A DNA stretch of 64,000 nucleotides from Deltaproteobacteria bacterium (GTDB taxonomy: Bacteria > Myxococcota > Kuafuiibacteriia > Kuafuiibacteriales > Kuafuiibacteriaceae), in assembly GCA_016713425.1 (NCBI GenBank), contig JADJPE010000005.1, positions 5,926,501-5,990,500 of the forward strand. The letters are read 5' to 3'. Position numbers and translations under genes: made by a program. Below, piece after piece: positions 34,677 through 42,846 of the stretch (position 1 is its first letter; every line of letters starts with the position of its first letter). Below the pieces are notes generated by a model. That model was given only the letters and a program-made list of their open reading frames with translations. It made no database searches and was not told the DNA's origin.

Positions 34677-36330
34677 GGCGGTTCACTTCGGCGGCGACGG
34701 GTTGCATATCGGCCGGAAACGCAAACATCCCCGGGAGCGTCTCGGAGGTCACAAAGGCATACGGCCGATCGTCCACGAGCGGCGAGACGAGCTCCGCCGG
34801 TACGTCAAAGGTACGGCGCGCAGCCATGACAAAGCCCCAGACGCCGAAGGACGGCACCGTGGCCTGATAGGGCCGCACGAAGAGGCCCGCGGCCTCCATC
34901 GTCTCGGCAATGCACCAAAACGAACGTCGCGCCATCAAGGGCGAGGTCGCCTGCACCACGAGCACACCGTCCGGCGCGAGCGCGCGCGAGGCCAGGCGGT
35001 AGAAGCTGGTCGTATACAGCTTCCCAAGTGAGTAACTGTTCGGGTCGGGGAAGTCGGCCACGATGACATCCCAGGCTCCCGGACTCCCGCCCGGATTCCC
35101 GCCCGGATTCCCGCCCGCCCTCGCCTCCTCCGTCGTGCGCAGCCAAACCATCGCATCGTCGTTCACGATGTGGACCCGGGGATCTCGCAGGGAGTCTTTG
35201 TTTTGCGTGCGAAACAGGACAAGGTCGCGCGCGACTTCGGTCATGGCTGGGTCGAGATCAACGAGGGTCACTTCCTGGACGCCCGGATGCCGAAGGATCT
35301 CACGAACGGCCAACCCATCGCCGCCGCCGAGAACAAGCACTCGACGAACAGGCCGCGCCCCCCCAAGGCTTCGCGCCACCGCCATCGCGGGATGAACGAG
35401 CGCTTCATGGTAGCGGTGTTCATCGGCGCTGCTGAACTGAAGATGCCCGTTCAGGTAGAGCTGAAAGCCAGTGGCGCCTCGCGTCACGATGATGCGTTGG
35501 TACGGCGTCGTCCGCGAGAAGACCACCGGGTCCGCGTAGTACGAATCCTCGGACCATCTCGTCAGGCGATCGCTCATCGAGCACCCGACAAGCAAAATCA
35601 GAAGGCACAGAGACGTCTCGGCGCGAAGGAACCAAAGCTGTCGAGGTTGCTCGATGACACGAGCCAAGATGAACGTCGAGAAGAACGCGACCAGGGCATT
35701 GATGATGCCCACGACGAACGCCCCGCGCACCAGCCCTAGCTGGGGCACGACGACCAGCGGAAAGGCGAGCGACGCGACCAGTGCCCCGATGTAGTCGACG
35801 GTCAAAACGCGCGCGAGGAGATCTTTCAGGTCGTATCGATTCTGGAGGATCCGGGCCAAAAGCGGGATCTCGAGCCCAACCAGAGTGCCGATGACGATCA
35901 CCAACCCATAGAGAATGACGCGAAAGAACTGTACACGGCCGAACGACATGAACAGGAGCGCCGACGACGCGCCGCCGATCAGCGCCACCGCGATCTCCAC
36001 CTCGATGAAGCGCGCGACCAGGTTACGGTCGACGAATCGTGAGAGCCAAGCCCCGGCGCCCATCGCGAAGAGATAGACGCCGATAATCGTCGAAAACTGC
36101 ATCACCGAGTCGCCGAGAACATAGCTCGCCAGCGTGCTCGCCAGGAGCTCATAAAGGATGCCGCACAAGCCGATCACGAAGACGGCGAAGAGCACCGCCG
36201 GCCCGCTCAAGTCTTGGCGGCGCGGCGCACGCACTGACGCCAAACCGTCACGACCGTCACGACCGTCACGACCGTCGGAGACGGTCTGGCCGAGGGCATC
36301 TGCTTCCCCGATCGCTTCCGTTGAACTCAT
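34621..36330 (-). CDS. speE: Membrane-embedded polyamine aminopropyltransferase (spermidine synthase-like)
   Basis: About 569 residues. The N-terminal half has seven or so membrane segments; the C-terminal half is a Rossmann aminopropyltransferase with motif I VLVLGGGDGLAVREIL, the acidic VTLVDLDPAM and the catalytic region DFPDPNSYSLGKLYT. It is expected to use decarboxylated S-adenosylmethionine to extend a polyamine or a related acceptor at the membrane. ATG 36330 is favoured over TTG 36417, which would read through direct repeats. A Gly-Asn-Pro repeat loop (GGNPGGNPGGSPG) is inserted before the active site, and there is a RDGRDGRDG repeat near the N-terminus. It ends an operon with DUF350 and DUF4178 genes. 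Confidence 0.88.
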   Translation of the reverse strand: MSSTEAIGEADALGQTVSDGRDGRDGRDGLASVRAPRRQDLSGPAVLFAVFVIGLCGILYELLASTLASYVLGDSVMQFSTIIGVYLFAMGAGAWLSRFVDRNLVARFIEVEIAVALIGGASSALLFMSFGRVQFFRVILYGLVIVIGTLVGLEIPLLARILQNRYDLKDLLARVLTVDYIGALVASLAFPLVVVPQLGLVRGAFVVGIINALVAFFSTFILARVIEQPRQLWFLRAETSLCLLILLVGCSMSDRLTRWSEDSYYADPVVFSRTTPYQRIIVTRGATGFQLYLNGHLQFSSADEHRYHEALVHPAMAVARSLGGARPVRRVLVLGGGDGLAVREILRHPGVQEVTLVDLDPAMTEVARDLVLFRTQNKDSLRDPRVHIVNDDAMVWLRTTEEARAGGNPGGNPGGSPGAWDVIVADFPDPNSYSLGKLYTTSFYRLASRALAPDGVLVVQATSPLMARRSFWCIAETMEAAGLFVRPYQATVPSFGVWGFVMAARRTFDVPAELVSPLVDDRPYAFVTSETLPGMFAFPADMQPVAAEVNRLNNQVLVQYYETEWAPWK

Positions 36331-36345
36331 GTGCACTGACCCAGT

Positions 36346-36397
36346 CCCTGACTTCGAGCGACCCCTGGCTTCGAGCGACCTCGGCTTCGAGCGACCC
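36346..36397. repeat. Three direct repeats between DUF350 and aminopropyltransferase genes
   Basis: Plus-strand copies of (A/G)CTTCGAGCGACC at 36351, 36368 and 36384, spaced 17 and 16 bp. They lie in the 76-bp gap just upstream of ATG 36330. They could be a recent slippage product or an mRNA/regulator site. Confidence 0.55.
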
Positions 36398-36406
36398 GCT
36401 TTGAGC

Positions 36407-36625
36407 TTACGAGCCAATCGCGGAAGCGATGATGATCGAGAGTCCGATCATGATGGAGCCAAGGAGAATGCCGACCGCAACGTTGTCGTCTTCAGCCAGC
36501 TCCTTCTTCAGCGAGAAAGGCGCGATACGCTCCATGATCACGAACGCCACCGCGAAAACAGCCACCCCGATCAGTGCGTAGACGACTGAGGCCACCATGT
36601 GCCCCGCTTGAGTTTCCATGAACAC
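36407..36625 (-). CDS. DUF350 family small membrane protein
   Basis: A 72-residue protein with two membrane helices (VASVVYALIGVAVFAVAFVI and VAVGILLGSIMIGLSIIIAS), a half-length DUF350/YjfL-type protein. GTG 36625 has GGAGG about 9 nt upstream and overlaps the preceding stop by one base (TAGTG); ATG 36619 is the alternative. DUF350 proteins recur beside DUF4178 and aminopropyltransferase genes, as here, and are linked to envelope stress in published neighbourhood analyses. Confidence 0.85.
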   Translation of the reverse strand: MFMETQAGHMVASVVYALIGVAVFAVAFVIMERIAPFSLKKELAEDDNVAVGILLGSIMIGLSIIIASAIGS

Positions 36626-36819
36626 TACTTGCCACCTCCAATGAAGAAGAAGCCTCCGCCCCCTCGACCTCTAAGACCACTCTGTCCGCCCGACGCAACG
36701 CCCTGCCTAGCCGACGGCGGCGCATCCGTTCCGCCGAAGATCATCCCTCTCGTCTCGATCGCCCCGTAACCCAAGACCCCGAGCACACCGACCAACATGT
36801 AGAGCCACCGCGCAAACAC
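36625..36819 (-). CDS. Small Gly-rich membrane protein
   Basis: A 64-residue protein with one N-terminal membrane helix (WLYMLVGVLGVLGYGAI) and a Gly/Arg-rich C-terminus ending GGGGFFFIGGGK. It lies between the DUF4178 and DUF350 genes with a 6-bp gap upstream and a one-base overlap downstream, which argues that it is translated. Function unknown; likely a small partner of the operon's membrane complex. Confidence 0.7.
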   Translation of the reverse strand: MFARWLYMLVGVLGVLGYGAIETRGMIFGGTDAPPSARQGVASGGQSGLRGRGGGGFFFIGGGK

Positions 36820-36825
36820 TCTCGT

Positions 36826-38769
36826 TCATCCTTCGGAGAAATCGCTCTCCGCCCAGCGCTTCTTCTCGAATGAAAAATGGCGCCACGTCGCAATCAACGG
36901 AAAAATCCAGAGAAAGGCCAGCAACGCGACCGGATGCGAGCCGACGAAGACGTCAGAGCGCGCGGTCAACCGAAAGCGTCCGGGCGCCGACCGAGTGCTC
37001 CACTCGGGCGCAAAACGAAGGACATACTCCCCAGCCGGCACCTCGCCCAAGAACACCGTCTTGGCGCGTCCGCCCTCCTGCCACGCCTCACCGCCCTGCA
37101 CACCATGATAAAAGCTCACCTCGACCCCGAAAGGCTCGGAGCGGCCGAGCGTCAGGTCTTCCAGAACGCCGCCCACGTAGAGCCAAGCATTATTGACATC
37201 CGACTCCACCCGAATGGCCAAGTTCGCGCGCTCATCGGTCCGGAACGGTTCGGTCGCGATCGGCCTGGCCGATGTCTTCTCGGCGGTGGCCGTGCCGGCG
37301 AGCGCCAAGTCAGCCAATGCAACCTCGGCGTCCACCACCAGCCGACCTTCGGACCGAACGGCGAACACGACGGCCAGCAAGGCCGTTGCGAGCGTCAGAA
37401 AGACGGCGGTCTTGAATATCGACCGCAGCGTGACGCCATGTGGGTTGGGCTGGCTCGGCGCGATCCCGAGTGGGCGTCCAAGCCTCTTCTTCAAGCCGAA
37501 GGCATGCTCGATCTCGCTCTTCGAGAGATAGGTGCCCTTCGAGCAGACGACCTCGTCGGCGGTCAGCTCGACCGAAAGGCTATGCGGCGGCGCGACATAG
37601 TCGCGGGTGCTCGCGCGTTCGCCCACCGCAACCTTCCAGTAGAACTCACCCCGCAGATGATCGACGCGCGCCGTCGCGGACTGAAACAGCCGATACGTTC
37701 GCCCTTCGTAGCGAACCGAGCGAACACCGGCGCCGAGCGACGCGCCCAGATCGCCCGCATGAATCGGCTCCACGAACGTCCAGTGGCCGTCGCTCATCAC
37801 CAGCCAACGGTAGCCAACGTCGTCGGCGTGAAGCAGATATTCTTCCCACGAATACCGTACGCCCTCGACCTCGACGCTCCGAACCAAGTGCCCAAACACG
37901 GTGTACTTCACACCCATCAAGGTGCCGGTGGAAGAGAGCGGGATCTGCGGTTCGGGACCACGCGCCCGCGCCGACGACAGAAGATAGAGCTCCTGGCCCT
38001 TGCTACAATCGAGCAGGGATCCACAGGCGTCGCACGTCACGCGCTGGGACGAATCGGGCGCCTTCAGGCTGACGCCCGCACCGCAGTTCGGGCAATTCAT
38101 CCCGACCGCCGCCGCAGCAACCCCCGGGGCTCGATGCCTTAGGACTCCGCGATCAAAGAGCGCATCATAGGTGAGCTCTTCCCCAAGAAAGAGGGCCTCG
38201 GCGTGATCGCCTTCGCCATAATCGATCGTGCCGAACAGCCGCTTCGGTCCCTGCACGTCGGCATAACGAAAGTGCGCACCGGGCGTAACCTGAACCGGCA
38301 GCTCACCGACCGCGGCCACGAAACGAGCCGTCCGCCGCTCCACCACGCGGAGGGTTTGGTTGCCCACCTGAAATGAGGAGCCCACCGAAGCCTGACCAAA
38401 CGAGGGCAGCCTATCGACGGCTTTGCCAAACGTGAGGTAGATCTTGCCCTGGGCTTCGGCGATCCAGCCCCACTGACCGTCATCGAAGGCCGCGTACCAT
38501 TCGTTCCATGGCCCTGCGCCATAGTCGAGCTGCAGACAGCCAACGATCGTGAAGCTCTTGCCGCGCGCCCGCCCCGAGATGCCGATCGACAAGGGCGAAC
38601 CGAGGTCAGCCAGCGGCGCGACCTGCCCTAGGATCGTGAGCTCGTCGACGTCGTCCCCGACGCGCGCGACGGCGCTGGCGCAGTAGGGGCAGACCGCGAG
38701 CAACGAGGTTCCAGCTCGAAACTCGACCTGGCCCCCACAATTCGGACAAGAAACAACTCGACCCGGCAT
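36826..38769 (-). CDS. Double DUF4178 protein with zinc ribbons and membrane anchors
   Basis: About 647 residues. Two tandem modules each have a zinc ribbon (CPNCGGQVEF ... CPYC and CPNCGAGVSL ... CDACG) followed by a DUF4178 beta domain (GWIAEAQGKIYLTF; WTFVEPIHAG). After about residue 440 comes a membrane segment (TAVFLTLATALLAVVFAV), a periplasmic domain, and a second membrane segment near the C-terminus. ATG 38769 starts the first zinc ribbon; upstream codons overlap the divergent thrC. DUF4178, DUF350 and aminopropyltransferase form a recurrent operon tied to membrane stress and polyamines; the biochemical role is not settled. Confidence 0.85.
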   Translation of the reverse strand: MPGRVVSCPNCGGQVEFRAGTSLLAVCPYCASAVARVGDDVDELTILGQVAPLADLGSPLSIGISGRARGKSFTIVGCLQLDYGAGPWNEWYAAFDDGQWGWIAEAQGKIYLTFGKAVDRLPSFGQASVGSSFQVGNQTLRVVERRTARFVAAVGELPVQVTPGAHFRYADVQGPKRLFGTIDYGEGDHAEALFLGEELTYDALFDRGVLRHRAPGVAAAAVGMNCPNCGAGVSLKAPDSSQRVTCDACGSLLDCSKGQELYLLSSARARGPEPQIPLSSTGTLMGVKYTVFGHLVRSVEVEGVRYSWEEYLLHADDVGYRWLVMSDGHWTFVEPIHAGDLGASLGAGVRSVRYEGRTYRLFQSATARVDHLRGEFYWKVAVGERASTRDYVAPPHSLSVELTADEVVCSKGTYLSKSEIEHAFGLKKRLGRPLGIAPSQPNPHGVTLRSIFKTAVFLTLATALLAVVFAVRSEGRLVVDAEVALADLALAGTATAEKTSARPIATEPFRTDERANLAIRVESDVNNAWLYVGGVLEDLTLGRSEPFGVEVSFYHGVQGGEAWQEGGRAKTVFLGEVPAGEYVLRFAPEWSTRSAPGRFRLTARSDVFVGSHPVALLAFLWIFPLIATWRHFSFEKKRWAESDFSEG

Positions 38770-38942
38770 CCTCGACCCGCCGCCGACTCGGATTCCGAGC
38801 CCGCGGCACGCCGGAGATACCATCCACTCCGACCCATCGCAACGCCGGATCCGGCACGTCGCACGGCGCCCAAGAAAACGTGCGAACCGCCAAAAACGGA
38901 GATGGCTCCCTGGCCCGAGAGGCTCTAGTCTTTCGGTGCGCC

Positions 38943-40259
38943 ATGGGTGACGCATCCTTCTTCTACTGCTCACAAGGTTGCTCGAGCGAAAAGCTCGAGC
39001 TGTTCCGAGAGGTCCGCTACCGGTGCCCACGTTGCCAGGGGCTGCTGGAAGTCGGCCACGACCTCGACGCGTTGAAGTCCACGCCACCTGAGGTCTGGAA
39101 GGCGACGTTCGATGCGCGCGTCGGGCGCACGGAGTGGCCATTCGGCTCGGGCGTGTGGGGCAAGAAGGAATGGGTGTGCCCTGAAATCGACGACAACAAC
39201 ATCACGTCGTTCTTCGAAGGCAACAGCAACCTGTTTTGGGCGGCGCGACTCGGCGCCGAGCTCGGGGTAGAGGACCTCTGGATCAAACTCTGCGGCAACT
39301 CGCATACCGGCTCATTCAAGGACCTCGGCATGACGGTCCTCGTCTCCGCGGTTGCCGAGATGCGGTCACGCGGGCTGCCCATTCAAGCCATCGCATGCGC
39401 CTCGACCGGCGACACATCGGCGGCTCTCGCGGCGTACGCAGCCGCCGCCAACATCCCGTCGGTCGTCTTCTTGCCCGAGAACAAGATCACACCGGCCCAA
39501 CTTACGCAACCGCTCGCGCACGGAGCGCGCGTGCTCTCGATCCGATCCGACTTCGACGGATGCATGGCGCTCGTGAAAGCAGTCGCCGAGAAGCCAGAGA
39601 GTCCCATCTACCTCGCCAACTCGATGAACCCGCTTCGCATCGAAGGTCAGAAGACGGTCGCCATCGAGATGGTACAGCAGTTCGATTGGCGCGTGCCTGA
39701 CTGGGTGATCATTCCCGGGGGCAACCTGGGCAATGTCTCTGCGCTCGGCGCCGGCTTCGACATGCTCGAGGCGATGGGGATCACGACCAAACGACCGCGC
39801 ATTTGTGTCGGGCAGGCCGAACGCGCCAACCCTCTGTACCGGTCGTTTCTCACCGGTTTCGCCGAGTTCGAACCGATCGAGGCCCAAGAGACAGCGGCGT
39901 CCGCGATTCGAATCGGCAACCCAGTGTCGATCCACCGCGCCATCAAGAGCCTAAGACGCTATGACGGCGTCGTTGAACAGGCGACGGAAGACGAGCTCAA
40001 CGAAGCGGCCGCACGCGGCGACAAGACGGGCCTCTTCAACTGCCCTCACACCGGCGTGGCACTCGCTGCACTCGAGAAACTGATCGCGCGCGGTCTTGTC
40101 GAGCGTCACCATCGCGTCGTCGTGGTCTCTACGGCGCATGGGCTGAAGTTCTCGGAGTTCAAGGCCAACTATCATGGAGGCACGGTCGGAAATTACAGGA
40201 ACCAGCCGCTGAGCATCGAGGCCACGCCCGAAGCGGTGTTCAAGGCCCTTGGGCTCTAG
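38943..40259 (+). CDS. thrC: Threonine synthase
   Basis: A 438-residue PLP enzyme that converts O-phosphohomoserine to threonine in the cytoplasm. The PLP-lysine motif HTGSFKDLGM, the SxxN-type region CASTGDTSAALAAYAAAA and the phosphate loop GGNLGNVSALG are present. An N-terminal zinc ribbon (YRCPRCQGLLEVG) marks the class that resembles archaeal/plant enzymes. ATG 38943 gives the normal N-terminus. It is divergent from the DUF4178 operon and 43 bp ahead of a J-domain gene. Confidence 0.93.
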   Translation: MGDASFFYCSQGCSSEKLELFREVRYRCPRCQGLLEVGHDLDALKSTPPEVWKATFDARVGRTEWPFGSGVWGKKEWVCPEIDDNNITSFFEGNSNLFWAARLGAELGVEDLWIKLCGNSHTGSFKDLGMTVLVSAVAEMRSRGLPIQAIACASTGDTSAALAAYAAAANIPSVVFLPENKITPAQLTQPLAHGARVLSIRSDFDGCMALVKAVAEKPESPIYLANSMNPLRIEGQKTVAIEMVQQFDWRVPDWVIIPGGNLGNVSALGAGFDMLEAMGITTKRPRICVGQAERANPLYRSFLTGFAEFEPIEAQETAASAIRIGNPVSIHRAIKSLRRYDGVVEQATEDELNEAAARGDKTGLFNCPHTGVALAALEKLIARGLVERHHRVVVVSTAHGLKFSEFKANYHGGTVGNYRNQPLSIEATPEAVFKALGL

Positions 40260-40302
40260 GCTCGTCTCGAGTGTGACGGCGCGCTCGCGGACTGAACGAT
40301 GT

Positions 40303-40626
40303 ATGTCACGCAAGAAGAGCGCCTATGAGGTCCTAGGGATCGCTTCCGGTGCCGACGACGCGGAGATTCGGCAAGCCTATCGTCGCCTCGCCGGCCGCGC
40401 CCACCCAGATCGACACGACGCCGACGCCGACGCAAGCGCCGATGCCCACGAACGCTTCCTCGAAATCAAGGCCGCCTACGAAGTCCTCATCGATCCGGTC
40501 AGGCGCACCGCGCACGACGAAGATCCCGAAGGTGTTCTCGCCGCCGAGCAATACCGCGAGCGGCGGCGGGCACAGATTCGTCGCCGCCGTAACCGCCTGC
40601 GGAAGCTGTACGACGATCGCACCTAA
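40303..40626 (+). CDS. Short J-domain protein
   Basis: A 107-residue protein that is little more than a J domain: YEVLGIASGADDAEIRQAYR, the essential HPD motif in AHPDRHD, and FLEIKAAYEVLID. A basic helix (RERRRAQIRRRRNRLRK) follows. It should stimulate an Hsp70 (DnaK), possibly for specific clients. Between HPD and helix III is an acidic Ala/Asp repeat (DADADASADA). Start at ATG 40303. Confidence 0.88.
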   Translation: MSRKKSAYEVLGIASGADDAEIRQAYRRLAGRAHPDRHDADADASADAHERFLEIKAAYEVLIDPVRRTAHDEDPEGVLAAEQYRERRRAQIRRRRNRLRKLYDDRT

Positions 40627-40638
40627 TCCTTACGGGCC

Positions 40639-41493
40639 CTAAGCCTTGTGACGATCGACCGGTGGGCTCCTCGCGCCCACGGCGCGACGCAAGGCGCGAA
40701 CCTCTGCTTCGAGTCGCTCGAGCCCCGCGGCGAGATCCGCGGACGGTGATGGGTCGAACTGCGCAGCGCCGAGTTCCTGCATGGTCGAGACAATGACGCC
40801 GATGAAAAGATTTAGGATCGTGAAGGTCGCAAGGATGATGAAAGGGATGAAGAACGCCCATGCCCACGGGTGGGAGACCATAACGGGTCGGGCGATGCCC
40901 ATCGACCAGCTTTCGAGCGTCATGACTTGGAACAGCGTGTACAGGCTCTTCCCGAGCGTTCCGAACCACTGCGCATGGGTCTCACCAAAGAGGTTGGTCG
41001 CCAAGACGCCCGCTGTGTAATAGAAGATCGCCATCACCGCGACGACCCCTGCGAGTCCAGGAATCGCGTGCAGGAACGCGGCCACCACGCGACGCAGCGA
41101 CGGGACGACGGTGAGAAGTCGGAGCACTCGCAGCACGCGCAAAGCCCGGAGGACAGCCCAAGGTCCGCTCCCCGGCACAAGCGCGATGGACACGATCGCG
41201 AAGTCGAACACGTTCCAGCCGCTCCGCCAGAAACCCGCCCGATACGTGAGCAGCTTCGCGGCAATCTCGAGCACAAAAACCGAGAGGCACACGAGATCGA
41301 TCGCGTGTAGCAAAGGTCCGATCGCCCGCAGCACGTCGGCGTCGGTCCGAAGTCCAAGCTCCAAAGCGTTGATGAGAACGATGGCGGTGATCAACGCTTG
41401 CGCCCGCGGACCGTCGACCAACTCTGCCAAGCGCTTCCGCCACAATGGAATGTCTTCCCTTGCGAGCAACCGAATCCGATCGTCTTCGCCCAT
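40639..41493 (-). CDS. Voltage-gated ion channel, bacterial Nav type
   Basis: A 284-residue six-helix channel subunit forming homotetramers in the inner membrane. S4 has the repeated arginines RALRVLRVLRLL, and the pore loop has the selectivity filter TLESWSMG, matching the BacNav (NaChBac/NavMs) sodium-selective signature. S6 (FIILATFTILNLFIGVIV) is followed by a helical C-terminus (LAAGLERLEAEVRALRRAV) likely to form the coiled coil. ATG 41493 was chosen at the start of a conserved cytoplasmic segment. It is convergent with the J-domain gene. Confidence 0.9.
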   Translation of the reverse strand: MGEDDRIRLLAREDIPLWRKRLAELVDGPRAQALITAIVLINALELGLRTDADVLRAIGPLLHAIDLVCLSVFVLEIAAKLLTYRAGFWRSGWNVFDFAIVSIALVPGSGPWAVLRALRVLRVLRLLTVVPSLRRVVAAFLHAIPGLAGVVAVMAIFYYTAGVLATNLFGETHAQWFGTLGKSLYTLFQVMTLESWSMGIARPVMVSHPWAWAFFIPFIILATFTILNLFIGVIVSTMQELGAAQFDPSPSADLAAGLERLEAEVRALRRAVGARSPPVDRHKA

Positions 41494-41627
41494 GTTCGAC
41501 CTCCACGCGACGCTGGCGCGCGGGGCCAGCAATGCCGCGTCGCGTTTCGGTCGTCAAGCGCGTCATCAACGCGCACCGTGTTGGGGGCGATCGTCGGTCG
41601 CGATTTACCCAGTGAGCCTCGACCCGC

Positions 41628-42716
41628 TCAGGAGCCACCCGGGCGTTCGTAGTACCCGCGCCAGCGCTCGAGTTCGATCCATCTCTCACCGACGCGAAGC
41701 CCGAACAAAATGAAGCCGCCGCCATCCTTTGGGTCGGCGAGCCGCACCTCCCGCTCAAACGTGCCAAACGGCAGACCGTTTTTGACAAGCTGCCCGCGGC
41801 ACACCCAGAAGTCTTCGTCGACGGGATCTCCGTTCTGAAACGCCTTCTTGATTGCGACGTCGACGTATTCGAACGTGTCCGAGCCCGCAACCAGACGGCT
41901 CCGGATACTACGGGCGCTCGAGCTCGACGTCCGGCGCTCAGAGGCGACGGACACCAAATGAAAGGAGGCGGACTCATCGACATCCAACTGCCACGCATCG
42001 GTCGAAATCTGGCCGGTCACGGTGCCTTCGCTGCTGTATTCGTTGCCGGTGGAATCCGATTCGAACGCGACATCTGTCGACCGCACCAGCCGAACATCGA
42101 CCGATGTGCCGTCGAAGACGACAGTACCCTCGATGCGTAGGTCCTGACGCTGGCCCTGGCGCGCAGACGACGCCCGAACATCGAGGCTCCCATCCACGCG
42201 CGCCTCGATGTCGAGTACATGGTCGTGGTCAAAAAACTCGGCCTGCTCCGTCGACGACCCATCGGCCGCCCGAACCCGGAAGGTGATCGTGACACCACTC
42301 GCCCGCTCGACGATCAGCGCGTTCGTCGGTTCTGGGCGATAGCTGACGCCGGCCGACGACTCGATCACCGTCCCGACGGTCACGATGCCCGTCGCCTGAC
42401 CGGACGCGTTCGCAAGGCGAGAAGCGGTGATGATGGCATCGAATCCCGCGCGAAGCGTTCCGTCGGCAAGGTCAATCCCGCTTGCGGGCGCGTTGTAGGT
42501 GAGCGCAAACGGCTGGTCCGAGCCGCGGTCCGGCTCGTTGGTTGCGTCGGCGACAGCGGCATCTCCACCACCGCCAACGCTCGGAGTCCCGACGTCGGCG
42601 GCGCTCCCGCATCCGGCGAGCCCGGCGGCATGATGCAGAACGAGAACGACGAAAAGACATGCTCGGGGCGAAAAAGAGCCATACGGCCCCCGGTCAGAGT
42701 CACGGACGAAAGGCAT
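41628..42716 (-). CDS. Predicted lipoprotein, unknown beta-rich protein
   Basis: A 362-residue protein with signal sequence and lipobox LAGC (lipid Cys about residue 30). The mature region is mostly predicted beta strands (VTITFRVRAAD, QDLRIEGTVVFDGT, EGTVTGQISTD), like periplasmic beta-sandwich or lipocalin-type folds, with one more Cys (FWVCRGQL). ATG 42716 has a G-rich ribosome site. Family not recognised; no operon partner. Confidence 0.75.
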   Translation of the reverse strand: MPFVRDSDRGPYGSFSPRACLFVVLVLHHAAGLAGCGSAADVGTPSVGGGGDAAVADATNEPDRGSDQPFALTYNAPASGIDLADGTLRAGFDAIITASRLANASGQATGIVTVGTVIESSAGVSYRPEPTNALIVERASGVTITFRVRAADGSSTEQAEFFDHDHVLDIEARVDGSLDVRASSARQGQRQDLRIEGTVVFDGTSVDVRLVRSTDVAFESDSTGNEYSSEGTVTGQISTDAWQLDVDESASFHLVSVASERRTSSSSARSIRSRLVAGSDTFEYVDVAIKKAFQNGDPVDEDFWVCRGQLVKNGLPFGTFEREVRLADPKDGGGFILFGLRVGERWIELERWRGYYERPGGS

Positions 42717-42846
42717 GCGGCCCCCCTGTTCCACGCGCCATGCCAACGAGAAACCTGGCCGATTCACAGCCCTGTGTTGCAGCGAGACGTCACTTGTTAC
42801 GCAACGTCCGGGCCGCCGAACGGACGCGTCTTGGCGCGAGCGCTCG

